DNA of 54,887 nucleotides from Pseudomonadota bacterium (GCA_021832305.1 JAKBLB010000014.1:1-54887); one strand, 5' to 3'. Counted from the first letter of the stretch, positions 1 to 8,574 are shown. Program-made: numbers and translations. The notes: a model not told the origin generated them from the letters alone.

Positions 1-75
1 TGGTGGGCGGTACTGGGATCGAACCAGTGGCCCCTGCCGTGTGAAGGCAGTGCTCTACCCCTGAGCTAACCGCCC
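1..75 (-). tRNA. tRNA-Val (anticodon CAC)
   Basis: Read on the minus strand this is a complete 75-nt cloverleaf. It has a 7-bp acceptor stem (GGGCGGT paired with ACCGCCC), a D arm with the usual AGCTCAG, an anticodon stem CTGCC/GGCAG around loop TTCACAC, a T arm with GGTTCGATCC, and an encoded CCA end. Anticodon CAC reads valine codon GUG. It lies just downstream of the decarboxylase gene on the same strand. Confidence 0.95.
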
Positions 76-165
76 TTTCCGGACTGCTACGGTTCATTGA
101 ATTCTTGAATGGGTCGAGCCAAACCAGATTATTGAACGTTCACAGTATCTCGATAAAGGACGCCC

Positions 166-194
166 ATTCTACCGGGTTTTAGAGTCTGACGCAA
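166..194 (-). promoter_or_regulatory. Candidate promoter of tRNA-Val
   Basis: On the minus strand TTGCGT (-35, 189-194) and TAGAAT (-10, 166-171) are separated by 17 bp. The -10 box matches the consensus at 5 of 6 positions and the -35 only at TTG. The element overlaps the last codons of the decarboxylase gene and would start a transcript about 80-90 nt before the tRNA. It is a plausible sigma-70 promoter, not a proven one. Confidence 0.35.
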
Positions 195-2428
195 TCCACA
201 TAAAACTTGGATTCCCCGTTTTTGCCAGTTTTGGATAGGCCATGAATGTCTGTCTCAAAGCCGGGGAAGCGTTGATTGAAGGAACGAGCGAATTGCAGGT
301 AACGTACGATGGTGGCATTGAAGCGCTCTCCGGGAATCAGGAGTGGAATGCCGGGAGGGTAGGGCGTGAGAAGCACTGAAGTGATCCGCCCTTCCAGGTC
401 ATCGATTTCCACGCGCTCGGTTTCGCGATGGGCCATGCGCGCAAAGGCATCGGCAGGCTTCATGGCCGGGACCATGTCGGATAGGTACATTTCTGTGGTC
501 AGACGCGCCACATCGTTGGCCCGATAGACTTCATGAATTTGATCGGACAGTTGGCGCAGGCCCCAGTTTTCGTAACTGGGATACTTGGCGACGAACTCGG
601 GCAAGATGCGCCACAGGGGCTGGTTCTTGTCATAATCGTCCTTGAACTGTTGCAATTCCGTAACCAGCGTATTCCAGCGCCCCTTGGTGATGCCGATGGT
701 GAACATGATGAAGAAGGAGTAGAGCCCAGTTTTTTCAACGACGACCCCATGCTCGGCCAAATATTTTGTGACCACGGCAGCGGGAATTCCTATATCGTGG
801 AAATCGCCATCTACATCGAGGCCGGGCGTGATGACCGTGGCCTTGATGGGGTCCAGCATGTTGAAGCCGGGAGCCAGACTGCCAAAACCGTGCCAGCGTT
901 CTCCGGGTTGGAGCATCCATTCACTGCGGTTTCCCCCGCCTTCTTCGGCCAGATAGTCGGGACCCCATACCTTGAACCACCAATTCGTGCCCCATTCCTC
1001 ATCTACCTTGCGCATGGCTCGGCGGAAGTCGAGGGCTTCACTGATGGATTCCTCGAGCAATGCTGTTCCCCCAGGAGATTCCATCATGGCGGCTGCGACA
1101 TCGCAGGAGGCAATGATGGCGTATTGCGGACTGGTGGATGTGTGCATGAGGTAGGCTTCGTTGAAACAGTCGCGGTCCAGTTTGCGCATTTCACTGTCCT
1201 GTACCAGGATTTGTGAGGCTTGACTGAGACCGGCCAGCAACTTGTGGGTCGACTGGGTAGACATGACCATGGATTCATGACAGATGGGGCGATCTCGGCC
1301 AATGGCATGCATATCCTTGTAAAAATCGCTGAAAGAAGCGTGCGGTAGCCATGCTTCATCGAAGTGCAAGGTGTCAATGAACCCATCCAACAAATTTTTG
1401 ATGGTTTCAACATTGTAGAGGATGCCATCGTAGGTGCTTTGGGTCAGCGTCAATACGCGCGGTTGAGCCGGACTATTTTGGGCGAAGGGATTTGCGGCAA
1501 TCTTGCGCTGGATGTTTTCGGGTTTGAATTCTTCCAGGGGAATGGGGCCGATGATGCCGTAGTGATTACGCGTGGGCATGAGAAACACGGGGATGGCCCC
1601 AGTCATGATGATGGCGTGAAGGATGGATTTGTGACAGTTTCGGTCTACCACCACTACATCGCCTGCCGCAACGGTGGAATGCCACACGATCTTGTTGGAG
1701 GTGGACGTGCCGTTGGTCACGAAAAACAGATGGTCTGCATTGAAAATGCGTGCGGCATTACGCTCAGAAGCCGCCACAGGGCCCGTATGGTCAAGCAGTT
1801 GCCCCAGTTCGTCCACGGCGTTGCAGACGTCGGCGCGCAGCATGTTTTCCCCAAAGAACTGGTGGAACATTTGTCCCACCGGGCTTTTCAGGAAAGCCAC
1901 TCCGCCCGAATGTCCGGGGCAGTGCCAGGAATAGGAACCATCCGAGGCATAGTGGGTGAGGGCGCGGAAAAAGGGCGGAGCGAGAGAATCCAGATAGACT
2001 CGTGCCTCTCGAGCGATGTGGCGAGCGACAAACTCCGGAGTATCCTCAAAGAGGTGAATAAATCCGTGCAACTCCTTCAATACATCATTGGGAATATGTC
2101 GAGAGGTTCGCGTTTCGCCGTAGAGGAATATGGGGATATGGGCGTTACGCCAACGAATCTCCTGGACAAAGGCACGCAGGTGGCGCAGTGCCGACTCCAT
2201 TTCGCCGGGAGAACCCCCGCCAAACTCTTCGTCATCGATGGACAGCACGAAGGTGGAGGCACGACTTTGTTGTTGTGCAAAGGAGGCCATGTCGCCAAAA
2301 CTGGTCACGCCCAATACTTCAAGTCCTTCTTTTTGAATGGCATCTGCCAGCGCTCGCACCCCAAGACCACTGGTGTTTTCCGAACGAAAATCTTCATCGA
2401 TGATGACCACGGGAAAACGGAACTTCAT
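179..2428 (-). CDS. Orn/Lys/Arg decarboxylase (LdcA-like, PLP-dependent)
   Basis: A 749-residue fold-type I PLP decarboxylase of the bacterial inducible Orn/Lys/Arg family. It has an N-terminal response-regulator-like wing domain, then the PLP domain with the cofactor-binding lysine K396 in STHKLLAGLSQ, and the family C-terminal domain (VLLTPYPPGIPLLIPGE). Length and wording resemble Pseudomonas LdcA, a lysine decarboxylase, but arginine or ornithine cannot be excluded as substrate. Such enzymes consume a cytoplasmic proton per decarboxylation and yield cadaverine, agmatine or putrescine, so roles in acid resistance or polyamine supply are both possible. The start is set by a GGAGG ribosome-binding site 5 nt upstream. 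No antiporter gene is adjacent, so the classical decarboxylase/antiporter pair is not visible here. Confidence 0.9.
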   Translation of the reverse strand: MKFRFPVVIIDEDFRSENTSGLGVRALADAIQKEGLEVLGVTSFGDMASFAQQQSRASTFVLSIDDEEFGGGSPGEMESALRHLRAFVQEIRWRNAHIPIFLYGETRTSRHIPNDVLKELHGFIHLFEDTPEFVARHIAREARVYLDSLAPPFFRALTHYASDGSYSWHCPGHSGGVAFLKSPVGQMFHQFFGENMLRADVCNAVDELGQLLDHTGPVAASERNAARIFNADHLFFVTNGTSTSNKIVWHSTVAAGDVVVVDRNCHKSILHAIIMTGAIPVFLMPTRNHYGIIGPIPLEEFKPENIQRKIAANPFAQNSPAQPRVLTLTQSTYDGILYNVETIKNLLDGFIDTLHFDEAWLPHASFSDFYKDMHAIGRDRPICHESMVMSTQSTHKLLAGLSQASQILVQDSEMRKLDRDCFNEAYLMHTSTSPQYAIIASCDVAAAMMESPGGTALLEESISEALDFRRAMRKVDEEWGTNWWFKVWGPDYLAEEGGGNRSEWMLQPGERWHGFGSLAPGFNMLDPIKATVITPGLDVDGDFHDIGIPAAVVTKYLAEHGVVVEKTGLYSFFIMFTIGITKGRWNTLVTELQQFKDDYDKNQPLWRILPEFVAKYPSYENWGLRQLSDQIHEVYRANDVARLTTEMYLSDMVPAMKPADAFARMAHRETERVEIDDLEGRITSVLLTPYPPGIPLLIPGERFNATIVRYLQFARSFNQRFPGFETDIHGLSKTGKNGESKFYVDCVRL

Positions 2429-2474
2429 GGGGCCTCCGGAACAAGGGGTGGCTAGGCATAAAAAAGGGTAGCGG

Positions 2475-2503
2475 ATTATAGCCCTTTTGCTCCACGCTGT
2501 CGC
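2475..2503 (-). promoter_or_regulatory. Sigma-70 promoter of the decarboxylase gene
   Basis: On the minus strand a perfect TATAAT -10 box (2475-2480) follows GCGACA (-35, 2498-2503, four of six consensus bases) at the optimal 17-bp spacing. Transcription would start near 2468, giving a leader of about 40 nt with a GGAGG site before the decarboxylase ATG. This box also sits in the loop of a weak AAAAGGG/CCCTTTT inverted repeat that could end transcription from yaiI. Confidence 0.55.
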
Positions 2504-2547
2504 AAAGGGTTTGACATGGATGCTAACGGGTTTTCAGACTTCTTGCC

Positions 2548-3000
2548 TTAACGCCTGGATCGATGCGCCAAAAACTTGTCCAATTGGTTGGCAAACGTTT
2601 TTCGATCGGCATGGGACAGAGGTGGGGGGCCGCCCGTGGGCACTCCGCTGCCGCGTAATTGGTCCATGAAATTTCGCAGGGTCAGCAGGGCTTCGATCGT
2701 ATCGAGGGTGTAAACCTCGCCGCGCGGATTGAGTGCATGACCGTTTTTTGAGAGTACTTCGGAGGCCAGAGGAATATCGGCTGTGACGACCAGATCCCCA
2801 GGATTCAGGGACCGGATGATTTCGTTGTCGGCCATGTCAAAGCCTCGGGGTACCTGTCGTGCCAGGATATACGGAGAAGTGGGGGTACTCAGCAGGGTAT
2901 TGGCCACGAAAGTCGTGAGGATCTTCGCCCGCTCTGCGGCACGGAACAGGATCTCCTTGATCACGACGGGGCAGGCATCTGCGTCGACCCAAATATGCAT
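2548..3000 (-). CDS. yaiI: YaiI/YqxD family protein (UPF0178, DUF188)
   Basis: A 150-residue protein of the conserved UPF0178 family. The N-terminus [18 protein letters not shown] is the family signature, with two aspartates in VDADACP that suggest a metal-binding site as in PIN/NYN-type nuclease folds. Length matches the usual 145-160 residues. The biochemical role of the family is not established. It starts one base after the yaeQ stop codon, so the two genes very likely form an operon. The C-terminus ([18 protein letters not shown]) is also family-typical. Confidence 0.9.
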   Translation of the reverse strand: MHIWVDADACPVVIKEILFRAAERAKILTTFVANTLLSTPTSPYILARQVPRGFDMADNEIIRSLNPGDLVVTADIPLASEVLSKNGHALNPRGEVYTLDTIEALLTLRNFMDQLRGSGVPTGGPPPLSHADRKTFANQLDKFLAHRSRR

Positions 3001-3001
3001 C

Positions 3002-3550
3002 TCAGGAGAAACTCTTCAAGGAGGTCACGGTGACAGGAATGCTCTCGGACGGATTCGACAGCAAGATTCCTCCATCCTGGATCAGGCAATTGAGATCCAT
3101 GGTGCGTTCAACCAGTCGGGCCAGTGCCTGACTGTCAGGCAAAGGGAGACTGAGGACGGACAGGTTGGAAAGCCGCTTGAGACGGCTGCTCATTCCCGCC
3201 CACCAGAGCGGGACGGCACTGCCGCCATAGGCATAAATGATCACCCGTCTGGCCCGTCCGCACGCCTTGAGGACGCGTTTTTCATCGGGCAGACCCACAT
3301 CGATCCACTCGTCGATGGCTCCAGTCAGGTCTTTTTTCCAGAGGTCAGGCTCTTCCTGCTCAGCGGTTCCTCCGCGTGCAAAGGTCAGGTGCTCATGGGC
3401 GTGGAGAGCAAACGCCAGCAGGCGGACCATCATGCGCTCGTCGGTTTCAGAGGGGTGGCGGGCGATCGTCAGGGTATGGGAGGCGTAATATGGCCGGTCC
3501 ATATCGGAGATTTGTAAATTGACCTTGAAGATGGTGGACTTGAGCGCCAT
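3002..3550 (-). CDS. yaeQ: YaeQ family protein
   Basis: A 182-residue protein starting [19 protein letters not shown], the hallmark of the YaeQ family, and of the expected length (about 180). YaeQ proteins have a PD-(D/E)XK-like nuclease fold in structural comparisons; the E. coli gene was linked in early work to suppression of RfaH loss, and no enzymatic function is settled. The segment ending in [18 protein letters not shown] is conserved in the family. It is the first gene of a two-gene unit with yaiI. The region upstream is a long stretch without a recognisable gene, so its promoter is not clear. Confidence 0.9.
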   Translation of the reverse strand: MALKSTIFKVNLQISDMDRPYYASHTLTIARHPSETDERMMVRLLAFALHAHEHLTFARGGTAEQEEPDLWKKDLTGAIDEWIDVGLPDEKRVLKACGRARRVIIYAYGGSAVPLWWAGMSSRLKRLSNLSVLSLPLPDSQALARLVERTMDLNCLIQDGGILLSNPSESIPVTVTSLKSFS

Positions 3551-4130
3551 GAATCGTTGAATTCCGCTGAAAAGATAACTTAAGGAGAGGTCTGGTAACC
3601 GCTGGTGAGGGGGCAGGAAGGCTGTCCAATTCCCGGAGGTGAATCTTGTTCATTCCGCTGTTCGGAAATTGGTTGAGGAAAATTTCAGAACAGATGCGCC
3701 ACCCCGAGCAAGTTCGGCAAGTCTTCGAAGACTCAACCGATCATCGTAGCATAAATTTGCCGTTTTATTTCTTCCCTATTGGCCGCCATGTTGATGTTGA
3801 ATGTCTCAAGTCGCATCGGAATTCGGTGCCAATGAGGAAGTCCAGCAGGCTGCCAGGGCGTTTCAACAAGTTGCTGTTGACACATTACCGGCGTCTTCGC
3901 TATATTTGGCCGTTGCGGCTGTACATGGGGCTGGTCAATACCAGTTGCGGCCTGATTGCAGGTTGCCCGACGCCGTCTTCAGAGTTGATGCGCGTGAGTA
4001 CGCAGTTCGGCTGGCATGCCGCCATAGTGCGCAGTGGTACGGGCGGAATGCCGAAAGCAAAATCCGGTCGAAGCGCCGAGACCAAGGCGGGGCAAGGACA
4101 ATGGTTGATTCGCCCTAGGAGTTAACTGAC
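3551..4130. other. 580-bp stretch without a recognisable gene
   Basis: Two overlapping plus-strand frames stay open here (about 3646-4125 and 3801-4118), but neither translation resembles a family I know, neither has a good ribosome-binding site, and one runs in the shadow of the other. The last part holds an AGGAG site at about 4116 that serves the nucleotidyltransferase at 4131. The stretch may contain a decayed gene or the left boundary of the accessory segment; I see no IS ends or tRNA remnant. Confidence 0.4.
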
Positions 4131-4520
4131 ATGATCGCAACAGGACTGAGTGCATCTGCCCTGATACGGAAGCGTATTGAAGCGGAGGGGCGCGTTCAGT
4201 CCGCTAGCCGCTTTGATTTTGCGAAGAATGTTGCTGCACCAGCCTTGGCAAAGGCGTTCAACGCGAACAAGGTGTGGCTTTTCGGGTCAACTGCGCGAAA
4301 CGAGGCGTCTTCCGATTCCGACATCGATCTTCTGGTCGAGGGTGGTGCCAGACTGTCCGCGAAAGCGAGGTTGTCGCTTGCATATGATGTCGTGTCCAGT
4401 CTTGATGCCCCATGCGGTTGCGATGTCATCATCCTGACTGAGGACGAGATTGCAGCAAAAGCACCAATCCCGTTTTTCAGGTCTATCCTGTCGGAAAGGA
4501 AGTTGGTCTATGGCAAATAA
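4131..4520 (+). CDS. MNT-type minimal nucleotidyltransferase (MntA-like antitoxin)
   Basis: A 129-residue minimal nucleotidyltransferase. The core VWLFGSTARNEASSDSDIDL carries the GS motif (G52-S53) and the metal-binding D64-x-D66 pair of the DNA polymerase beta superfamily. In type VII toxin-antitoxin systems such proteins (MntA) neutralise a HEPN toxin by adding AMP to it. The next gene is a HEPN protein, overlapping by 11 nt, which supports that pairing. An AGGAG lies 10 nt before the ATG. The first ~45 residues form an additional helical extension before the core. A cellular or ribosome-targeting nucleotidyltransferase role is possible but less likely given the neighbour. Confidence 0.85.
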   Translation: MIATGLSASALIRKRIEAEGRVQSASRFDFAKNVAAPALAKAFNANKVWLFGSTARNEASSDSDIDLLVEGGARLSAKARLSLAYDVVSSLDAPCGCDVIILTEDEIAAKAPIPFFRSILSERKLVYGK

Positions 4521-4986
4521 TGCCAGGCTTTCGAGCGCGGCGGCATGGTTTGCCTATGCGGTGGAGGACATCAAGGCTGCAAGAACTCTGATGGGGGCAG
4601 GCCAGTATCCGATTGCCTGTTTTCACGCGCAACAAGCCGCTGAAAAAGCGTTCAAGGGTTTGTTGTCTGCGACAAATGATGTCGAGAAAGGGCACTCAGT
4701 TTCCCATCTGGCAAAAACGATTCATGAACTTCAGTATGATGCGAGTGAACCGCTACCTCCTGTGGGAAAACTGGACAGGTTTTATATCGCAACGAGATAC
4801 CCTGATGCGTTGCCGGGATCTTCCGCAATGGATGTGTTTGACATTGATGACGCCACGGACGCAATCAGGGTAGCCGAACAAACTGTCCTGCTGCTGGCGA
4901 AATGGGGAAGAGAGGCCGGCATCGACATCCCTGCAGAACCCATGAAATTGATTCAAAAATTATCAATCGCGGGAACCAAACCATGA
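4510..4986 (+). CDS. HEPN domain protein (HepT-like toxin candidate)
   Basis: A 158-residue HEPN protein. The segment YPIACFHAQQAAEKAFKGLL followed later by TRYPDALPG is the pattern of the COG2250/PF05168 HEPN group. The ATG at 4510 was chosen because AGGAAG lies 7 nt upstream and the family homology begins right after it; an earlier in-frame ATG at 4450 would extend into the preceding gene. Many HEPN proteins are RNases using an R-x4-6-H motif. I do not find that exact motif here, so catalytic activity is uncertain. As partner of the MNT protein it fits a type VII toxin-antitoxin module. Confidence 0.85.
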   Translation: MANNARLSSAAAWFAYAVEDIKAARTLMGAGQYPIACFHAQQAAEKAFKGLLSATNDVEKGHSVSHLAKTIHELQYDASEPLPPVGKLDRFYIATRYPDALPGSSAMDVFDIDDATDAIRVAEQTVLLLAKWGREAGIDIPAEPMKLIQKLSIAGTKP

Positions 4987-5048
4987 GCAGCAACGTAGGA
5001 GGAGTAGGACTCTTGGCATTGGGCGAGGTCGGTCGGACATATAACTAA
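4983..5048 (+). CDS. Possible 21-residue peptide coupled to the HEPN gene
   Basis: An ATGA overlap joins the HEPN stop codon to a short frame encoding MSSNVGGVGLLALGEVGRTYN, ending TAA at 5046-5048. The overlap is what one expects of a translationally coupled gene, yet the product is only 21 residues and resembles nothing I know. It may be the preserved 5' end of a third gene truncated by the junction with the helicase region, or simply chance. Confidence 0.25.
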   Translation: MSSNVGGVGLLALGEVGRTYN

Positions 5049-5223
5049 TGATGCGAGCCAGAAACCAGAAGATACATCGGAAGAACGCACCGTCGCTGAC
5101 GAGCCAAGATGCTTGGCTCTCGATTGGGTATTAAGAAAAATTTGGGTGTCCTAACGGCATTGGCTTGACGCCATTCCAAAGGTGGCCCCTCCAGACAAAG
5201 AATTATAAAGAGAAAGTCCCCAG
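5049..5223 (+). other. Intergenic region before the helicase gene, with a perfect hairpin
   Basis: This 175-bp gap contains an 8-bp perfect inverted repeat GAGCCAAG/CTTGGCTC at 5101-5119 with a 3-nt loop. There is no T-run after it, so it is not a standard intrinsic terminator. The sequence AAAGAGAAAG shortly before 5224 is a weak ribosome-binding site for the helicase gene. No convincing promoter was found. Confidence 0.4.
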
Positions 5224-8200
5224 ATGAACGCTTCCATTCCGGAAAGAATACTCGCTGCGCTAACGCTGAATCCTGGGCTGACATCCCGCGAAATTGCCTC
5301 ACAACTGTCCCTCGAAAAGAAAGAAGTTAACTCGGCGTTGTATGACACCCTCAAAGGGAAATGCCAACAGGACGATAAATACCGTTGGTTTCCAGTAGTT
5401 GGAACTTCACAAATCAAGAAGTCATCGACCGATGAACTATCTTTACCGTACACGCCATTTTCCCGTCTATGTCAATACTACCTCGCGTGTCTTAGCCAGG
5501 ATGAAGATGCAGGTATCAGCGTATTCGCAGTCAATCGCCATGGTGATCTGGATTATCACGAACTTGATAAACTTCCTCTGAGTGCTGGAAGCGGCTTGTT
5601 CCAATCGGATGGCGCACGACGATTACTTGGACGGGTACGCTCAGATCGCGGACGTCTGGCAATGTATTTCGGGTATCCATGTGCTCTAAAGCATCAGAGA
5701 TCACGCAAGTCAAACTGGGAGGGTTTTTTTATTGAGCCGCTTCTTCTTTTCCCTGTGGAGATGAGCGAATCCCGTATCGACTCTCCAAGTTTAGAGACTG
5801 GTTTCCCCGTGTTCAATCATGCAGCCTTGAGGCGTTTCTCAAATGCCGAACGCGACGGATTTCTTGAAGAACTGGTGCAACTCGAAATGGAACTAGGCCT
5901 TACCGATGCCGGAGAGATACCAGACCTTGATGAACTCGCACGGCGTCTCGCTGCAATGCGGCCAGAATGGCCGTGGTTGGAAGAAATCGACCCGGACACA
6001 CTACCAGCATCCCCTGCGCTTTCGGATATCAGCAAGGAAGGTATCTACAATCGAGCGGTACTCGTCATTGGAGAACGTTCCCCATTCACTCAAGGACTGG
6101 AGACCGAACTCAAGCAACTTGCACGTCTGCCCATTGGGCAACTTGACGGGACAGTACTTGGACAGTGGCTCAAGGGAAGCATTCCAGAAAAAAACGACCG
6201 GACAGACACGCCTCGGGTCATCGAAGTACTACCGCTTAATACCGAGCAGCGACAGGCCATAGAACAAGCGATGGAAGCGCCGCTAACAATTATTACCGGT
6301 CCTCCTGGAACCGGAAAGTCTCAGATCGTAACCGACCTATTGATTAATGCGGTGTGGTATGGAAAGCGTGTAGTGTTCGCTAGCAAAAACAACAAGGCGG
6401 TGGATGTCGTCGAGACTCGGATTAATAACCTTGGACCGCGACCTATCCTTCTGAGAGTTGGTTCGAATAAGTATCAGATAAGACTTGCAGAATACCTTGT
6501 AAGCCTTCTGGCTGCTTCTGCCTCAAACGATGATATCCTTGCCTTCAACGAAGCAAAAGAAATCCACCAGCGAATCGAGTCTGAACTTTATCGTCTTTCT
6601 GGAAGTGAACGACTGCTGATTGAACTCCGCAACAACGTGGACGGACTTGACCAGAAGATCGAGGAGGCACGGCAACAACTCACTCCTGAACAGATTCATG
6701 ATTTGAAATCATTCGACCTGTTAACATTGATAAAACTGTTCGCTGATTTCCGAATAGCCTTGTCTGGTGCCATCAAGGACAGGCAGGGTTTATTGACTAA
6801 ACTCTTCTGGGGAATATCTAAAAGCGAACGCTTCCAGAAGTTGGAGATGGCAGGAATAGCTCTTTCCGAACAAGCTCATCGTATAGGGGCCAGTCTACCA
6901 ACGAGTGCTCCAGACGATGCATTGATCTCAGACTGGCAGCGTTTTTCAGTCCTACTTAATCAGAAAATTACACTCAGCAAATCAGTCAAGGATTACTTTG
7001 ATGCACTGGCGAAGCTTCAATCCTCACGACCATTAGAAAGTATTGCCAAGGAACAGGCCGATTTACTGAAACGGATGTCAAATAACGCGGATCAACTTTG
7101 GAAGTTTTGGCTTCGCCTTCAACCGACAAAACTTACTCAATCCGACCGACAACTGCTACAGAAGTATGGAGCTCTCCTCAAAATGGTGATCGAGGCTGGG
7201 CCTGAGGGTACGCTGGCTACCGATATCTATCGTCAATATCGCGATCTTTTTCCCAGGGTGGCCCACCTTCTTCCATGTTGGGCAGTGACATCACTCTCCG
7301 CGCGAGGCAAAGTGCCCTTCGAGGCCGGATTTTTTGATCTGGTTATCTTCGATGAAGCTAGTCAATGCGACATAGCGTCAGCCTTGCCGCTCCTGTACCG
7401 AGCCAAACGGGCTGTCATCATCGGCGATCCCAAGCAACTCTCACACATCAGCGGTCTCCCTCGTGGGCAGGATCGGCAACTACTGCAGAAATTCGACCTC
7501 GTGAACCAGTTTCCACACTGGGCTTACTCCTACAATTCATTGTTCGATCTTGGTGCGGGATTTGCCAGCAGCGAAGACATCGTAAACCTCAGAGATCATC
7601 ACCGCAGCCACGCCGATATTATTGAGTTTTCGAATCGCTTCTTCTATGAGGGCAGACTCAGAGTTGCAACACGCTACAACCTCCTAAAACGCCCAACACA
7701 GGAGAAGGCAGGGGTTCGCTGGGTTGATGTTACCGGGCAGGTTAGCCGTCCCAGTAGTGGTGGCGCAATCAACCCATCTGAGGCAAAGGCGGTTGTTCAA
7801 ACGCTGCGGGATTTGGTCATCGACAAAGGTTATCGGGGGAGCGTCGGTGTCGTCAGTCCATTCAGGGCCCAGGCTGACTTGATAAGAGAGTTCACATTGA
7901 CCGATGGAGTACTCTCAGAACATCTATCCGCCCAAGAATTTCTCGTAGACACGGTACACAAATTTCAGGGTGATGAGCGAGACGTGATGGTTTTCTCACC
8001 TGTAGTCTCAAGTGGCATTACTCCGGGTGCCATTTCGTTCCTGAAAAACAACGGTAATCTTTTCAATGTGGCAATCACCCGCGCTCGTGCGCAGTTGATT
8101 GTCGTTGGCGACAGAAATGAATCTGTGAAGTGCGATGTCGCCTACCTCGCCGATTTCGCGGCCTATGTCTCTCATCTGGATCGGGCAGAAGAACAACGGA

Positions 8201-8571
8201 TCAAGAATGACACATCGAAACTTGGCCCAAATTACCCCTCGGTTGTTAATCCCGAGAGAGTATCGGACTGGGAGCGACTGTTTTATAGAGCATTATACGA
8301 GGCTGGAATTCGTCCTCTTCCGCAGTATCAGGTAGAGAAATACACCTTGGATTTCGCTATCTTTGCTGGAGACTGCCGTCTGGATGTTGAAGTTGATGGG
8401 GAACGCTATCACAGGAACTGGACCGGAGAATTGTGCCACAGAGATCAGTTACGCAACCAGCGTCTAATCGAATTGGGTTGGGATGTTATTCGTTTCTGGG
8501 TTTACGAAATACGGGACGACATGGAGGGCTGTATCCGCCGAATTAAACACTGGGTCGAATTACAAAGTTAG
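5224..8571 (+). CDS. Zalpha-like wHTH / SF1 helicase / PD-(D/E)XK nuclease fusion protein
   Basis: A 1115-residue multidomain protein. Residues about 5-58 form a winged helix whose recognition helix reads KKEVNSALYDTL, followed by a tryptophan (W55). Residues 359-366 are the Walker A motif GPPGTGKS, D710-E711 the Walker B (FDEASQ), 734-739 GDPKQL, 908-920 VDTVHKFQGDERD and 948-955 NVAITRAR, an Upf1/Dna2-like SF1 helicase core with a long helical insertion between the motifs. The last ~100 residues hold a restriction-endonuclease-like fold (D1043, E1056-x-D1058, H1063) of the DUF559/MTES_1575 type. Helicase-nuclease fusions of this sort are common in anti-phage and anti-plasmid loci, so a defence role is inferred. 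Base composition is lower in G+C than the flanking kdp genes, suggesting acquisition. Confidence 0.9.
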   Translation: MNASIPERILAALTLNPGLTSREIASQLSLEKKEVNSALYDTLKGKCQQDDKYRWFPVVGTSQIKKSSTDELSLPYTPFSRLCQYYLACLSQDEDAGISVFAVNRHGDLDYHELDKLPLSAGSGLFQSDGARRLLGRVRSDRGRLAMYFGYPCALKHQRSRKSNWEGFFIEPLLLFPVEMSESRIDSPSLETGFPVFNHAALRRFSNAERDGFLEELVQLEMELGLTDAGEIPDLDELARRLAAMRPEWPWLEEIDPDTLPASPALSDISKEGIYNRAVLVIGERSPFTQGLETELKQLARLPIGQLDGTVLGQWLKGSIPEKNDRTDTPRVIEVLPLNTEQRQAIEQAMEAPLTIITGPPGTGKSQIVTDLLINAVWYGKRVVFASKNNKAVDVVETRINNLGPRPILLRVGSNKYQIRLAEYLVSLLAASASNDDILAFNEAKEIHQRIESELYRLSGSERLLIELRNNVDGLDQKIEEARQQLTPEQIHDLKSFDLLTLIKLFADFRIALSGAIKDRQGLLTKLFWGISKSERFQKLEMAGIALSEQAHRIGASLPTSAPDDALISDWQRFSVLLNQKITLSKSVKDYFDALAKLQSSRPLESIAKEQADLLKRMSNNADQLWKFWLRLQPTKLTQSDRQLLQKYGALLKMVIEAGPEGTLATDIYRQYRDLFPRVAHLLPCWAVTSLSARGKVPFEAGFFDLVIFDEASQCDIASALPLLYRAKRAVIIGDPKQLSHISGLPRGQDRQLLQKFDLVNQFPHWAYSYNSLFDLGAGFASSEDIVNLRDHHRSHADIIEFSNRFFYEGRLRVATRYNLLKRPTQEKAGVRWVDVTGQVSRPSSGGAINPSEAKAVVQTLRDLVIDKGYRGSVGVVSPFRAQADLIREFTLTDGVLSEHLSAQEFLVDTVHKFQGDERDVMVFSPVVSSGITPGAISFLKNNGNLFNVAITRARAQLIVVGDRNESVKCDVAYLADFAAYVSHLDRAEEQRIKNDTSKLGPNYPSVVNPERVSDWERLFYRALYEAGIRPLPQYQVEKYTLDFAIFAGDCRLDVEVDGERYHRNWTGELCHRDQLRNQRLIELGWDVIRFWVYEIRDDMEGCIRRIKHWVELQS

Positions 8572-8574
8572 GAG

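Noticed and set aside
1364-2455. A 363-codon open frame on the plus strand opposite the decarboxylase gene
   Set aside because: It lies fully within the well-supported minus-strand gene, has no recognisable domain, and is the usual high-G+C antisense shadow.
3801-4118. Possible 105-residue protein in the gap before the nucleotidyltransferase
   Set aside because: No ribosome-binding site, no recognisable motif, and overlapped by another frame of similar quality; left as unassigned sequence.
5101-5119. Intrinsic terminator for the MNT/HEPN genes
   Set aside because: The hairpin is perfect but short, with a 3-nt loop and no T-run after it on either strand.
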